From the NCBI GenBank assembly GCA_023313575.1, contig JAJTTP010000001.1, forward strand, positions 4,898,001-4,962,000: a DNA stretch of 64,000 nt, given 5' to 3'. Below the pieces are notes generated by a model, which saw only the letters and a program-made list of their open reading frames with translations, had not been told where the DNA came from and made no database searches. Below are positions 23,501-34,246 of the stretch, one piece after another; position 1 is the first letter of the stretch; each line of letters opens with the position of its first letter. The stretch comes from Eutypella sp. D-1 (lineage: Eukaryota; Ascomycota; Sordariomycetes; Xylariales; Diatrypaceae). The position numbers and the translations under genes are program-made.

Positions 23501-25084
23501 ATCACGGGCTGTTTTGAGGGGCACCGATGAACATCGATGAACATCGATAGACCTGCTATCCATCTCTACTTCATACCTAAGTACCTATCCATCTGTTCCC
23601 ATCTACATATCCATGGATCCATCCATGGATAACTTCCATTGAAACCTGTAATTAGATACTTTAAGTAGTATTAATAAGTACATACATAACAACACTTTAT
23701 GGCTGCATAGCAAGACCTCGGGAGGTGGCTTTTTATATGCAATCTGCGGCAATTGATCTGCGGCCTATACAACATACAAGCCAGGTCAGGCCAGGCACCA
23801 CGCCAGCCAGCCAGCCAACCAGTCAGTCAGCACGTTTTAGCATGCCGCTAACACCAACCAACGCCAACGCCAACGCCAATGCCAACGCCTACGTACCTGC
23901 CTACGCACCTACGTACACTGCTTACTTGCATACTTATGTACATGCCTCCTCCGTACGCCTATTCTATGTACATAATAGAATAGGTACTTCTCACGCAACC
24001 AACCTAATAACACCCACCACCACCTACTACTAACAACTAACAAACCACCAGAGCATACCTGGGCAACCTTGAAGGCATACCTACCTAAGGGAGGTCTTCC
24101 AGGGCATTGTATGCCTTTTTCCGTATTCTCAAGTTTCAAAAAAGTCTAAAGTAAAGCCGCAGCTTTTCGTATTATCATTCTAAAGGGCTGGCAACCAAAA
24201 TAAAAAAGGGAAGAAGAGTAAGAGGGAAAAGAGGAAGAGCAAGAGCAAGAGCAAGATAGCAAAAAAGTTCCCAGCAAGAAGACAACTTTGACGATACACG
24301 ATACACTCATACGCGATACCCCAGTATTCGTCCAAGTATCATCATCAAAGCCATTTGCCCATTTGCCCATTTTGCTCATTTTGCCCATTAAATCCATTAA
24401 GATCCATCAAACCCATCAAACCCATTAATAACCCAAGCTGCCAAGAATATTCAATTCGTTTACCATCGTAGATCCTGCAATCTGCCTATTCCCTTTTCCG
24501 TCTCTTGTTGATGATACAACCCTTTCTAACCCCCATTTTTTCGCCTTTCAACCCTTCCAAACATCCTTCTAAAACCCTCCTCATCCCAGCCGGTCTGATG
24601 CTCCCCCCCGATACGCCAATACGCCAATCTACTACTACCAATGTCCTGATACTCTAGTAATCCCCTGGTTCACCGTCATTTCACCTTGGCCGCGAAGACT
24701 TTCGAGACACGAGATCAGCCACCGCCACGAATCAGACGAGACCAACCAAACCCCCATCCCCCCCGATCCCCATCCCTTCCCCTCCCCCCTCTGGCCCCCC
24801 TCTCCCCTCCCCCCTGGCCGCCCTGGATCCCGCCCTGGATCCCGCCCTGGAGCCTGTCCTGGGATCTTCGATTCGAACCTGACCGACTTGCCGACCACAC
24901 TTGCACGCTTGCACGCCTCCTTAGGCTTGCAGCCTCACAAGCAGCATAGTATACAACATAGGCATATTACAGCACCTAGGTAGCACACACACACAGTACC
25001 AGCACGGACAGATTGATTGACAGGATTGACATACACCTAACTGCAGGCAGGCCATCTAGACCTGACCTGCTAGAAGGGCTGACA
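20521..25084. other. Long intergenic region with dispersed palindromes and short repeats
   Basis: About 4.6 kb with no supported gene. It holds several ACCTAGGT palindromes (20931, 21956, 23282, 24974), many TACCTA/TAGGTA words, a GCCAAC hexamer repeat (about 23861-23888), a short AAGAGC repeat near 24235, and repeated CCCAT words at 24350-24430. From about 24480 the strand becomes pyrimidine-rich, with a 12-bp repeat (CCCTGGATCCCG) at about 24830-24855; this is probably the RhoGAP leader. Frames here stay below about 105 codons and match nothing I know. Confidence 0.45.
23861..23888 (+). repeat. Hexamer (GCCAAC)n microsatellite
   Basis: About four to five copies of a 6-bp unit, one with a C-to-T change, in intergenic DNA. 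Confidence 0.7.
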
Positions 25085-27793
25085 ATGGGACGAAAGGGGG
25101 CCCCTGAGCCACTGTCCCTGTCTGATCATTCTCACACGCAGCAGCATACGCAACACACGCAACACACGCACACGCACACGTACTCGCTCTCACACTCTAC
25201 ACCCTCTACTACTACTGCTGCTGCTGCTACTACTACCGGACCCGAATATCTGACTGAGGCTTATAACCCCGCTAATACCAATATCAACAATAATAATAAC
25301 AGCAACAGCAACAGCAACAGCAACAACTTCTTTCCCCTGAGTGAATCATCCGTCTCTGGCTCTGCTTCTGCTGCTTCTGCTGCTTCTGCTTCTGCTTCTC
25401 TCTCCGCCACATCCGCCACCTCCGTTCCCAAGGGAAATGAGAGACTGAGCCCGGCTTCCTTTCAACATCAACATCAACATCAACACCTTGCTACGACGAC
25501 TCCGACTCCGACCTCGAACTCATCCAGATCACCCCGATCGCCGCGATCCCCCTCCGGCATTACCAATGCCGTTAGAACCCCCCAGTCACCGATCCACTCA
25601 CATTCACCATCTGAACCTCCCATCGAGACTTCAAGCCAGCTCATTGGCGGCGCCAACCGTCCACTCTATTCCGTCGACGACGTCAGCGCCCACCCAAGGT
25701 ATAATCACCTTCGCCAGGATATAGCGAACCGCCCCAAGACATCGTCCGGCCAGCAACCCTCGACCGCGAGACAACAGCAGCAGCCACCGTCCCAGCAGAA
25801 GCGCGGAGTCGATCATTCGAGAAGCGCCAGTCGCTTTTGGGGCTTTGGTAAGTCTTCCAAAGCCGCCAACCAATTCCGACACGCCCACGCGAATAGCAGC
25901 AACGAGGGCATGTCACGCGGTCCCGGCTACCCTCCAGCCCCAGACAAGGTATTGACCAAGAAGAATAAGTCCACCGGTATGTACCTATTATTATCATGGC
26001 CATGCCATCATACAACGATTCCTGTTAGACTAGAGTAGACACTAGAGTCTACACACTAGACTCTACACACTACCTATCTATCTACCTAGGTAGGTAGACA
26101 CTAAACATTGGACACTAAACTAATGAATGACACTCTCGGCTTTGTTGTCCGTCTCCTACTACTAGACACCGATCTATCATCCGCTGCTACTGGCTTGTCT
26201 AGCCACAAAGCCACTATCCCTTTGCCTGCTAGATCTGACACGTCATTGACATCCGCCGGCGACTACGAACATTACAACGCGAGGAAGAACAAACCAAAGC
26301 CTTTCGGACTGCTCGGCCGCAACAGGTCATTGAAAGAACAGGAGGAAGCTGGCGGCAAAGACTCATCAGCCATGAAGGATAGCGACTCGGAGAAATCCAG
26401 CACCCACCACGGGTTGCATCCTATGAAAACCGCCACCGCACCGCTTGAGCCTTACGACCGGTCTTTGAGGAATGTCGTGAACTCGTCCTCGCGCAACCAA
26501 TCGGCCGATCGGGCGCTCCCCCGCGACGTACCGGGCAACAACAAAGACGCACGAAACGATAAAGAACAGAACAGGAGTCATCCCTCCTCCTACAGGGAAC
26601 CCAGCGGCTCCAACTTCTTCACCGGCCTGAAGAACTCAGGTGCATGGGCATTTGACATGGGTAAACAATTCTTTGCGAAGACCACCCGGAGCGGCAGCAG
26701 CAGTACCAGCCACCCCAATTACGCCTCGGCAGCGGATTATGTGGACGATGAACACTATGTTTTGAAGGTTATCAACCTGCCGCTCATCGAACAGACGCGG
26801 CGAACCAGGATCTCGAAGCGCCTCGAGGATTCTCGTGACAAGACAGAATTCTGGATGCCCTCCTTTCCCTGGCGTGCCATTGATTATCTTAACTACAAGG
26901 GAACCGAAGTGGAGGGCCTATACCGCGTTCCCGGAAGCGGACCCCAGATCAAGAAATGGCAGCGGAAATTTGATGAAGGTAAGACTTCGGCTCCCCGTCG
27001 GCCGTCGGGCCGCTGTTCATAACCGCCGCTGACTTGGTGACTTGCCGCAGAGGGTGACGTCGATCTCTTTGCTCAGGATGACCTTTACGACATCAATATC
27101 ATAGGCTCGATGCTCAAGGCATGGCTGCGCGAACTTCCCGACGAATTATTCCCGAAAGAGGCGCAAGAACGAATCGCCCGCGAATGTTCGAATACCGAAG
27201 AAGTACCCCAGCTCCTCGTTGACGAGTTGTCCAACCTCTCTCCGTTTAACTACTACCTTCTCTTCGCTATCACATGTCACCTCAGTCTTCTCCTAGCCCA
27301 TTCTGATAAGAACAAGATGGATTTCCGGAACCTCTGCATCTGTTTCCAGCCCTGCATGAAGATCGACGCCTTTTGTTTCAAGTTCCTCGTTTGCGACTGG
27401 CGGCACTGTTGGCAAGGCTGCAAGAACGAAGCCAAGTACATCGAAGAAGAATACGCGATTCTTGAGCAGCCTGTCCCCAAGGTGCTACACACTGGTCCAC
27501 GCCTGCGTACCGATATATACGAAGACCGTAAGCTCTCCTCTTCCGACAGTAGTAAGCACTCGACCCTAGGCCAGGAACCAGTATCGGACGGTGTGTCCAG
27601 GAAAAAGCCCCTGGCGGCGGGCCCTTCCAATGGTAGCATGGAGTCGGACTCAACAGCGGCAACGTCATTGACGTTCAACAGCAACAATAACAATATCAAC
27701 AATATGAACGACAGCCGCGAGATATCGACGTCCTTCTCCTCGGAACTACGGCCGCTCTCGCCCATCAAGCCGATGTCACCATTAGGCTTCTAG
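25085..27793 (+). CDS. RhoGAP domain protein
   Basis: Modelled as join(25085..25976,26166..26978,27051..27793), 815 residues. Intron 2 is firm (GTAAGA...GCAG). The acceptor of intron 1 is the best in-frame choice but less certain. The N-terminal 480 residues are disordered, with poly-His/Gln/Thr, Asn/Ser and Ser/Ala runs. The RhoGAP domain (about 505-700) contains EVEGLYRVPGSG with the arginine finger at Arg551, then LKAWLRELPDELFP and NKMDFRNLCICFQPC. The protein should stimulate GTP hydrolysis by a Rho-family GTPase and so act in polarity or cell-wall signalling; which GTPase is unknown. The tail is Ser/Asn-rich. The TAG at 27791-27793 is followed in frame by 58 coding-like codons (separate entry). 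Confidence 0.87.
25286..25400 (+). repeat. Codon microsatellites (poly-Asn/Ser, Ser/Ala)
   Basis: AAT/AAC/AGC triplets followed by GCTTCT-type repeats inside exon 1 of the RhoGAP gene, encoding Asn/Ser and Ser/Ala runs. Expected to vary in length between strains. Confidence 0.7.
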
Positions 27794-27970
27794 GTAATGC
27801 TCGGCGACACTATTGCGAAAGAGAACGCGGAACCATTGGCTACGATCACCGGGATCCTCGAGAACTCCAAGGCGACCGACGACACACACGAGACGTCCGT
27901 TATCCCCGAGCTTCCCGAGCTGGCCGGCGCGCCCGTCGACAAGGTATCTGGTGGCGTAGCCAACACATAG
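27794..27970 (+). other. In-frame coding-like extension after the RhoGAP stop
   Basis: Directly after the TAG, the same frame stays open for 58 codons to a TAG at 27968-27970, starting VMLGDTIAKENAEPLATI. Codons are mostly C- or G-ending, as in the exon before, and the peptide (including VIPELPELAGAPVDK) looks like real protein. Possibilities are stop-codon readthrough, a recent nonsense mutation, or an intron whose 3' end is the TTCTAG at 27788-27793 (a GTAAGC donor lies at 27528). Confidence 0.45.
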
Positions 27971-30019
27971 GCATTGCCTGCCATATACGCTTGCGTTCTT
28001 TCGCTGTAGACCTTCAGGAGAACTGTATGTGGCGAATGCATTATTGATTTCTACGGCTGCGGTATTACTCGACGAAATGTTCTATCCATCAGCCCGAAAC
28101 TCTTTACCGGCATTCGGACGATGCCACTCCAGTCTATGCGCTTATCGAAATCCTAGCATAACTACCTAGGTATCCATATTCACTGGAATCATTCTAACCC
28201 CGGGAACTGGATTCGAATATGGCGTTGGCCACTAACTCGCCATTAACAACGACGATGCTATTTAAAAGCCATTAGACGATTTGTTATTTCGGCCCTACGT
28301 CGGAGCTAGCTTGCCTGACGGCATCCCTTCTTCGCATCAGAAAGTCCTGTCCCTTTTTGCACGATCATCAGGGGGGGTACAACACATACACATTCACACT
28401 TTATGCATCTTTTGCTTGTGGAAGATCCGGAGCATTGCATTATTCAACCATCCCTAAAATTAGTATTATCATTACCATTACCATGTCATCGTCCTTTCGT
28501 GCTCCTTGCCTCCTTTTTTTTTCTTGAAGATAAATACCCCCTTGCTGCGGCGGCATCATTCTTTGCATCCTTTGTTTGTTGGCTTCTTGTCTTACCTTGT
28601 CTTGTCTTGTCTTAGCTCGGCGCGGCGCGTTACGTGTAGTTGGCGGTGGCGCATACTGTGTGCTGGTTGTTCTTTTTAAGGGGCAAAGGCAATGGCAAAG
28701 GGGGGGGGGGCGGAGGGACTTAACGAATTTGCTAGGAGGGGGGAGTGGAAGGGAAAGGGACTTGCTATCATTTTGGAAAACTATCCTGCTCTGCCCTGTC
28801 TTGTCCTATCCTATCTTTATTCTGACTATCTTGTCCTTGCCTCGGTTATCGATATTGCCACATTCGCAGACCTATCCTTCTACACCTGGGTTGTCGACGG
28901 GCGAACGGATGGATATATGAATAGATGCGTATATTGCCCGGCCCCGGCCCGGGCGCACTGCGCATGATTTGGGAACCCTCAACACCCCCTGCCCCTACCC
29001 CCACCTGTACCGCAAGATATGGCACGGGATAGTGGAGGATAGCAACAGAGGGAAAAGGAAGGGTGTGGCTTTTTTTCCTGTGTCGATTTTTTTTTTTTTG
29101 TCGAAGCCTGCTTTTTTTTTTTGTTGTATTCTTTTTGTATACAGGTCGATGGAGGTGGTTAACTCTAGGGCATGGTATGAGGCAGAAAGAGAGAGAGAGA
29201 GCATGTCTTCTGTCTTCTTCTTTGTTTTGTTTGTCTGCGTGCATAATCATATGCGCGTGTGTAAAGGGCGTCGTCGAAGGGAGACGGGAGGACAGCAGCA
29301 GCAGCACCAAGCCCATAAGAGAGAACGTGGTTAGAGGAAAAAAGCAAAGAGACGAAAGGGGGAAGGGGGGGAAAGGAGGTGGAAGATAAATGAAAGAGAG
29401 AAGAAGGGCAAGAGACAGAGAGAGAGAGAGAGAAAGGAGAAAGAAGAGAACCTTTTTTGGTTAAGCTTATAGTAGCTAATAACACACACACACACATAAC
29501 TGCCTAGCTGCACACGAAACCGGTATTATCTGTTTCTCATTCTTGCTGCTGTTGTTGTTATTGCTGCTGTGGGTGATTGTCCAGCGGCGTTGGGCTGTTC
29601 TTGCATGCATCAGGTACTTTCTCCTATGATAGGGGGTTGGTTACTTAATCATTTTTATTTTATTTTATATATTTTTTTGGAACTCGATTTCTTTCTTTTG
29701 CTTCGAGCTACTGCTGAAGTAGGAGAAGCAATGGAATGAAGGAAAAAAGGGGGGGTGGGAGGCGTTATGCGTAACGTGGAGTCACGTATATAGACCCTTG
29801 AGGAAGTTAGATGTAGGATTCATGGAGACATCAAGAGATAAAGGGCAAAGCAAATATCGTCGAGTGAAACATAGCCGTTCCGCCGACATCCAATTAACTT
29901 AAAGCCAACCCGCAAACGCCGTGCCCATTCCCATTCGTATGTATGTATGCATGTATCATCTATTATATATGCTTGTGCAAACACCCCCCAGCCAGCCAGC
30001 CACTTACTTTCCTCCCTTT
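27971..30019. other. Convergent intergenic dense in simple sequence
   Basis: About 2 kb between the RhoGAP and rrs1 3' ends. It is packed with homopolymer and dinucleotide tracts: G11 at 28700-28710, T runs near 29085-29125, GA repeats at 29186-29201 and 29416-29433, and CA repeats near 29481-29496. No gene seen. Confidence 0.55.
29416..29496 (+). repeat. GA and CA dinucleotide microsatellites
   Basis: An (AG)n tract at 29416-29433 and an (AC)n tract near 29481-29496, in a region already rich in purine runs. Confidence 0.7.
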
Positions 30020-30974
30020 TCACCTCTTCTTCCCCTTCCCCCTCGCCTTCCCCTTCCCAGCACCACCGCCTCCATCCTCCCTAGCCTCCCTCTCAGCGCG
30101 CTCATCGACCTCAACAAGCCAATCCTTCTGGACAGCGCCGCGATCGCGGGCGTTGACGCGGTCGGCGGCGCGGCCGTCGCGGTCATGACCCCACGACCGT
30201 GTCCACTGGCCCGTCGCCTCGTCGAACCGCCGCGTTCGCGCCGCCCGCGCCTCCCGCGTCTTCGGCGCGATCCCCTTCCGCGCTGCGAAGCGCTCCCATT
30301 TACTCGGCTCCCGCGCCGCGGGCACCGGCTTCTCGCGCGGTAGGGGCGTCGTGTGGGGGTCTGGGCTGGGAAGGGAGAGGAGGACCCCGTCTGTTGTTGA
30401 TTGTAGCGTGCAGGTTGTTAGGAGTTGGTTTATCTGTTTCTTGTGAATTAGCTGGCTGGCTGGCTGGATACTTAAGGTGTGGGAAGGGGAGGAAGGGGAG
30501 GAAGGGGAGGAAGGGGAGGAAGGGGAGGAAGGGGAGGAAGGGGAGGAAGGGGAGGAAGGGGAGGAAGGGGAGGAAGGGGAGGAAGGGGAGGAAGGGGAGG
30601 AAGGGGAGGAAGGGGAGGAAGGGGAGGAAGGGGAGGAAGGGGAGGAAGGGGAGGAAGGGGAGGAAGGGGAGGAAGGGGAGGAAGGGGAGGAAGGGGAGGA
30701 AGGGGAGGAAGGGGAGGAAGGGGAGGAAGGGGAGGAAGGGGAGGAAGGGGAGGAGGGGATGAAGACATACGAGGGCTTGCGCGCCGTCCCGCGCCGCGGC
30801 TGATAACCGGTCCTCGAGCGGTGCCGAGGCGTCGCCGGCCGGAGAAGAGCTGTCGAATGGGTTCGGGTCGTTGGCGAGTAGCAACCCCAGGTCGAAGGTG
30901 TAGGGCGTCGGCTTGTCGACGACGACGTCGAGCTTCGGGCGCGCCCCGGCGGCAGTGGCAGTGGGCGTCGTCAT
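30020..30974 (-). CDS. rrs1: Ribosome biogenesis regulatory protein Rrs1
   Basis: Modelled as complement(join(30020..30433,30771..30974)), 205 residues. Exon 1 carries VVDKPTPYTFDLGLLLANDPNPF and ARDGAQAL; exon 2 resumes INQLLTTCTLQSTTDGVLLSLP, then PLPREKPVP, EPSKWERFAARKGI and a basic Gly/Lys-rich tail. The join rebuilds the conserved GAQAL-INQLL of the family exactly. Rrs1 works with Rpf2 to load the 5S RNP (Rpl5, Rpl11, 5S rRNA) into pre-60S particles in the nucleolus. The intron (337 bp; GTATGT donor, GAAACAG acceptor, CTAAT branch-like site) is filled by a 270-bp minisatellite. Retaining the intron leaves the frame open but shifts exon 2, giving a Leu-Pro-Phe repeat protein that I do not consider real. 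Confidence 0.93.
30484..30753 (-). repeat. 30-copy perfect 9-bp minisatellite in the rrs1 intron
   Basis: The plus strand reads AAGGGGAGG repeated with an exact 9-bp period from 30484 to 30753, which is 30 copies with no variants that I can find. On the rrs1 sense strand the unit is CCTCCCCTT, pure pyrimidine. Because the unit is a multiple of three without stop codons, it opens long spurious frames on both strands. Confidence 0.95.
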
Positions 30975-31485
30975 GGTTTCGGGTTCGGTTTTGTTGTTTG
31001 CTGCTTCTTCTTCTCTTGTTCTTTCCTGCCCTTTTTCCTTTCGTAGCGTTCGGTTTTATGTTACCGGTTTTATGTGTGTGTATTTGTAGAGTTGGTCGAG
31101 TTTGGTTGTTGAGTATAGGAAAGTCGAGTCCAAAAAGTTGGAGGGTAGGAACACCCTGGAAAGATAAGAAATTTAATTGGTTATCTAATCGATAATCGTA
31201 GAGACCATGTACGTATTATAAGCATGAAATAACACCCGGGCCATGGATTGAAGATCAAGCCCCACTGCAGGTCACCAGGCTTGGCAAGAGGGCAGATTGG
31301 TGGGAGTACTTAGGTAGGTAGTTTAGTTATGCATTAAAACGATCCTCAAAAAGCTCTTTTTATGGTAGACCCTCCGCTCGGGGTTTATTAAATCGATAAT
31401 TTATTTGAATAGAGGAAAGTCGATATCTGGAACAACCACAACTACACCCACGATCGTGTGTACATACACAAGTAGCCAGCCGGCC
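30975..31485. promoter_or_regulatory. Divergent promoter, rrs1 and rsm23
   Basis: 511 bp between the start codons of two ribosome-related genes, one cytosolic-ribosome assembly factor and one mitoribosomal protein. T-rich next to rrs1 and AT-rich in the middle. A shared promoter is inferred from the head-to-head layout; I identify no specific factor site. Confidence 0.4.
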
Positions 31486-33091
31486 ATGGCGAGCACCAAT
31501 TGCTGGAGGTGCCTGGCACGGCCCTCTCAACGCCTATGCGGCTCCGTCCCCACGATAATACCATCAATATCATCATTATCATCATCATCATCAACCCCCC
31601 CCGTCCCGACGACTAGAGCAGTGACCGCCACTACGACGACAACGGGAAAGGCCTCCTTTACGACATCGGCCTCTCAACATGCACCACCGAAGGAACCCAG
31701 CATGTCGCGGCATTTCCGAGCTGGAAAGAAGCTGATCCTGGGACGGAAGAAGAGGCCCCCGCCAGGCCGGCCTGTAGCGCCGGGCGAGCGCAAGGCCTTC
31801 CGGAAGCGGATCCTATTGTCCAACGACAATGCCTTGGCCGTCGAGGGGCATTCCAAACTGGACGCCGAGAACATAGCCGATCGGGAAGCCATAGGCAGCG
31901 TCGTAAGCCTGCCCAACGATCTCGTCGACCGTCTGCGCGCCGTTGAGGCCTTCAAGCCCACCCAGAAATGGGGCCTCTTCCGCTCGCCGCACATGCTGAT
32001 CCGCGGCGAGACCGTCGAGATCGCTCGCCGCATCAATGACGCCGCTAAGAACAAGAAAACCGAACGCATCGTGATCACCGGCGAAAAGGGCTCTGGCAAG
32101 AGCATCATTGGCTTGCAGGCCCAGTGTAACGCTTTCCTGAACAAATGGGTCGTTATCAACATCCCGGAAGGTAAGAAGAAGTGCGCCGGAGCGGAGGGCT
32201 TGAGTTCGGGGACCTTCGCTGGGTCTAGAGTTTTTCTATCATGCATGACAAGACATAAAAGTTTAATTGCTGACGGGTCGAACCTTTGCCAAAAAAACAG
32301 CCCGGGATCTGACAACCGCGCACACTGAGTACTCGCCGATCCCGCACTCGCAGATGTACGCGCAGCCCGTGTACACGGTGAAGCTGATGCAGGCGATCCA
32401 CCGGGCGAACCAGGAGGTGCTGTCGCAGCACCGGGTCGAGGGCGACCACATGCACCTGCCGATCTCGGTGACGCGCAACATGACGCTGGCCGCGATGCTG
32501 GTGGCGACCAAGGAGCCCGACTTCGCCTGGCCCGTCTTCCAGGCCTTCTGGCAGGAACTCCTGCGCCCCGGCCGCCCCCCCGTTCTCCTCGCCACCGACG
32601 GCGTCCACCACGCCATGCGCGTCAGCGACTACCGCGACCCGGCCTACAAGTTGATCCACTCGCACGACCTGGCGCTGGTGCGCCTGTACGCCGACGCGCT
32701 GGGCGGGCGCACGGCGTTCCCGAACGGCGCGGCGGTCCTGGGCGTGACGAGCCGGGGCAACTGCCCCGGCCTGCCGTCGGTCGAGAAGGCGATCGAGATT
32801 GCGAAGGCGATCCAGGCCGGCGTCGCGGCGTCGGACCTGCCGCAGCGCGACCCCTTCGAGCGCCGCTACGACGAGCGCGTCTTCGAGGCCCTGCGCGGCG
32901 TCTCCGTCCTCGACGTCCCCGGCGTCGACAAGACCCTCGCCCGCGCCCTCATGGAGTACTGGGCCGCCAGCGGCGTCCTCCGCCAGCGCGTCGACGAGTA
33001 CGCCGTCTCGGAGAAGTGGACCCTCGCTGGCGGCGGCGTCCTCGCTGAGATGGAGCGTGTCGCCCTCTTCGATAGCCGCATCTCTATGTGA
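31486..33091 (+). CDS. rsm23: Mitochondrial small-subunit ribosomal protein mS29 (DAP3/Rsm23)
   Basis: Modelled as join(31486..32170,32301..33091), 491 residues; the intron is GTAAGA...AACAG and the join gives NIPEARDLTTAHTEYSP. The frame is open upstream of 31486 but lacks an ATG. The N-terminus is Ser/Thr/Arg-rich and fits a mitochondrial targeting sequence. The P-loop GEKGSGKS lies at residues 199-206, as in the GTP-binding DAP3 family. Other family blocks are WGLFRSPHMLIRGET before the P-loop and LLATDGVHHAMRVSDYRD after it. The protein is part of the head of the mitochondrial small ribosomal subunit. Confidence 0.92.
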
Positions 33092-34246
33092 GAGCACAAA
33101 CATTGCGTGCCTCTCGCGCTACTGGGGTTGTCTGCGTTGTTGGGTTGGGGATGGGATGGAGCGTCGGTCGGGGCCATGATGAAGATGAAATAAAGAAAAG
33201 AGAGGGAAAAAAAACGGGCGGAGACGTGTGTGTATAGTATAAAGCACGGCTATGATCTCGAGGGAGATCGTAGCAGATATGTACAAAGCAAACCAGAACA
33301 GCTCGATAAATAAAAAATCAAGTCATAAGGCATACATACATGGAGGCTTGCTTGCGCCGTTTCTTCCAGACCTCCCCAATTACCGGGGTCGGCCGACCGG
33401 CCAACCTTACCCTATGTAGCCACGACGTGGGAAAGTAATGGTGGTGTTGGCTCCTCCACGGTAAGATAGAGAGAGCCATTATCCTAACGTCAGTCAAATC
33501 GAGAACTTGAAATTAAAACATCACACGTGATAAAGATAGCTGGGAGGGGAAGAGTAGTTGCAAGCGTCGTGATGTATGTTGCGCGCCTAATCTCACTCAT
33601 CCAATGTTGTTATCGCCGTCACATCACAAATAAGGAGGTATCGTGAATCTTCACTACATATACGATACGCACAAAAACTCCGGCCGTGCTGGCTTCTTCT
33701 ACGTTAGAGGAGAGAGGCTAGGACTAGCTAACTAGTAAGTAAGTAGAGCTCATCACGTATATCTCGCAAGTTGAGGAGGGATCCAGAGAATGTGATGTCT
33801 AGACAACCGGGACCGGGACCGGGGGCAAAAAAAAAAAAGAGTATTGCCATCAGCTTTCTATTTTCATTTCCCGTATTGCCGAGGTGTGTGAAGTCAAAAA
33901 GCTCATGGAGAAGACTCAACTCGGCGACCCCCGCTGCCGCAACCAGCACACCCTCCCTGCCTTAAAAAACGCCGACTATGTATGTAGGACATCTGGATAA
34001 CGAACGCGTGCAATAACTAGGTAAGCCAGGCGATCAATGCATGCATGCTTCCTTCTATAACTACCTAATGTACGAACACCCCCTCGTTTCGCCCGGTAGA
34101 GAGCCCCCCATTCATTTTTTTTCGTGCCTCGGATGCGTGGATGCCGTTATGCCAGCTTTTGATTGATTTTGTTTATTGCTACCGGAAAGGTGCGCGCTGC
34201 GCGATGCTAAGACTCGACCACGACAGTACCCCGGACTCGACTCGCT
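33092..34246. other. Convergent intergenic, rsm23 and mcm7
   Basis: About 1.15 kb of AT-richer DNA between two 3' ends. It holds an A12 run near 33828-33839 and small TGCATGCATGC-type repeats near 34040. No gene seen. Confidence 0.5.

Noticed and set aside
25013..25084. Upstream extension of the RhoGAP protein
   Set aside because: The frame is open but begins at TTG, with no ATG; 25085 is the first ATG.
30477..31195. Long plus-strand frames of Glu-Glu-Gly or Gly-Arg-Gly repeats
   Set aside because: They are translations of the 9-bp minisatellite inside the rrs1 intron, which leaves all non-stop frames open; the conserved Rrs1 protein is on the other strand.
32225..33103. 292-codon minus-strand frame opposite rsm23
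   Set aside because: Antisense of a high-GC exon. The composition is Arg/Val/Asp/His-rich as expected from a shadow frame, and the plus strand carries the conserved DAP3 family protein.
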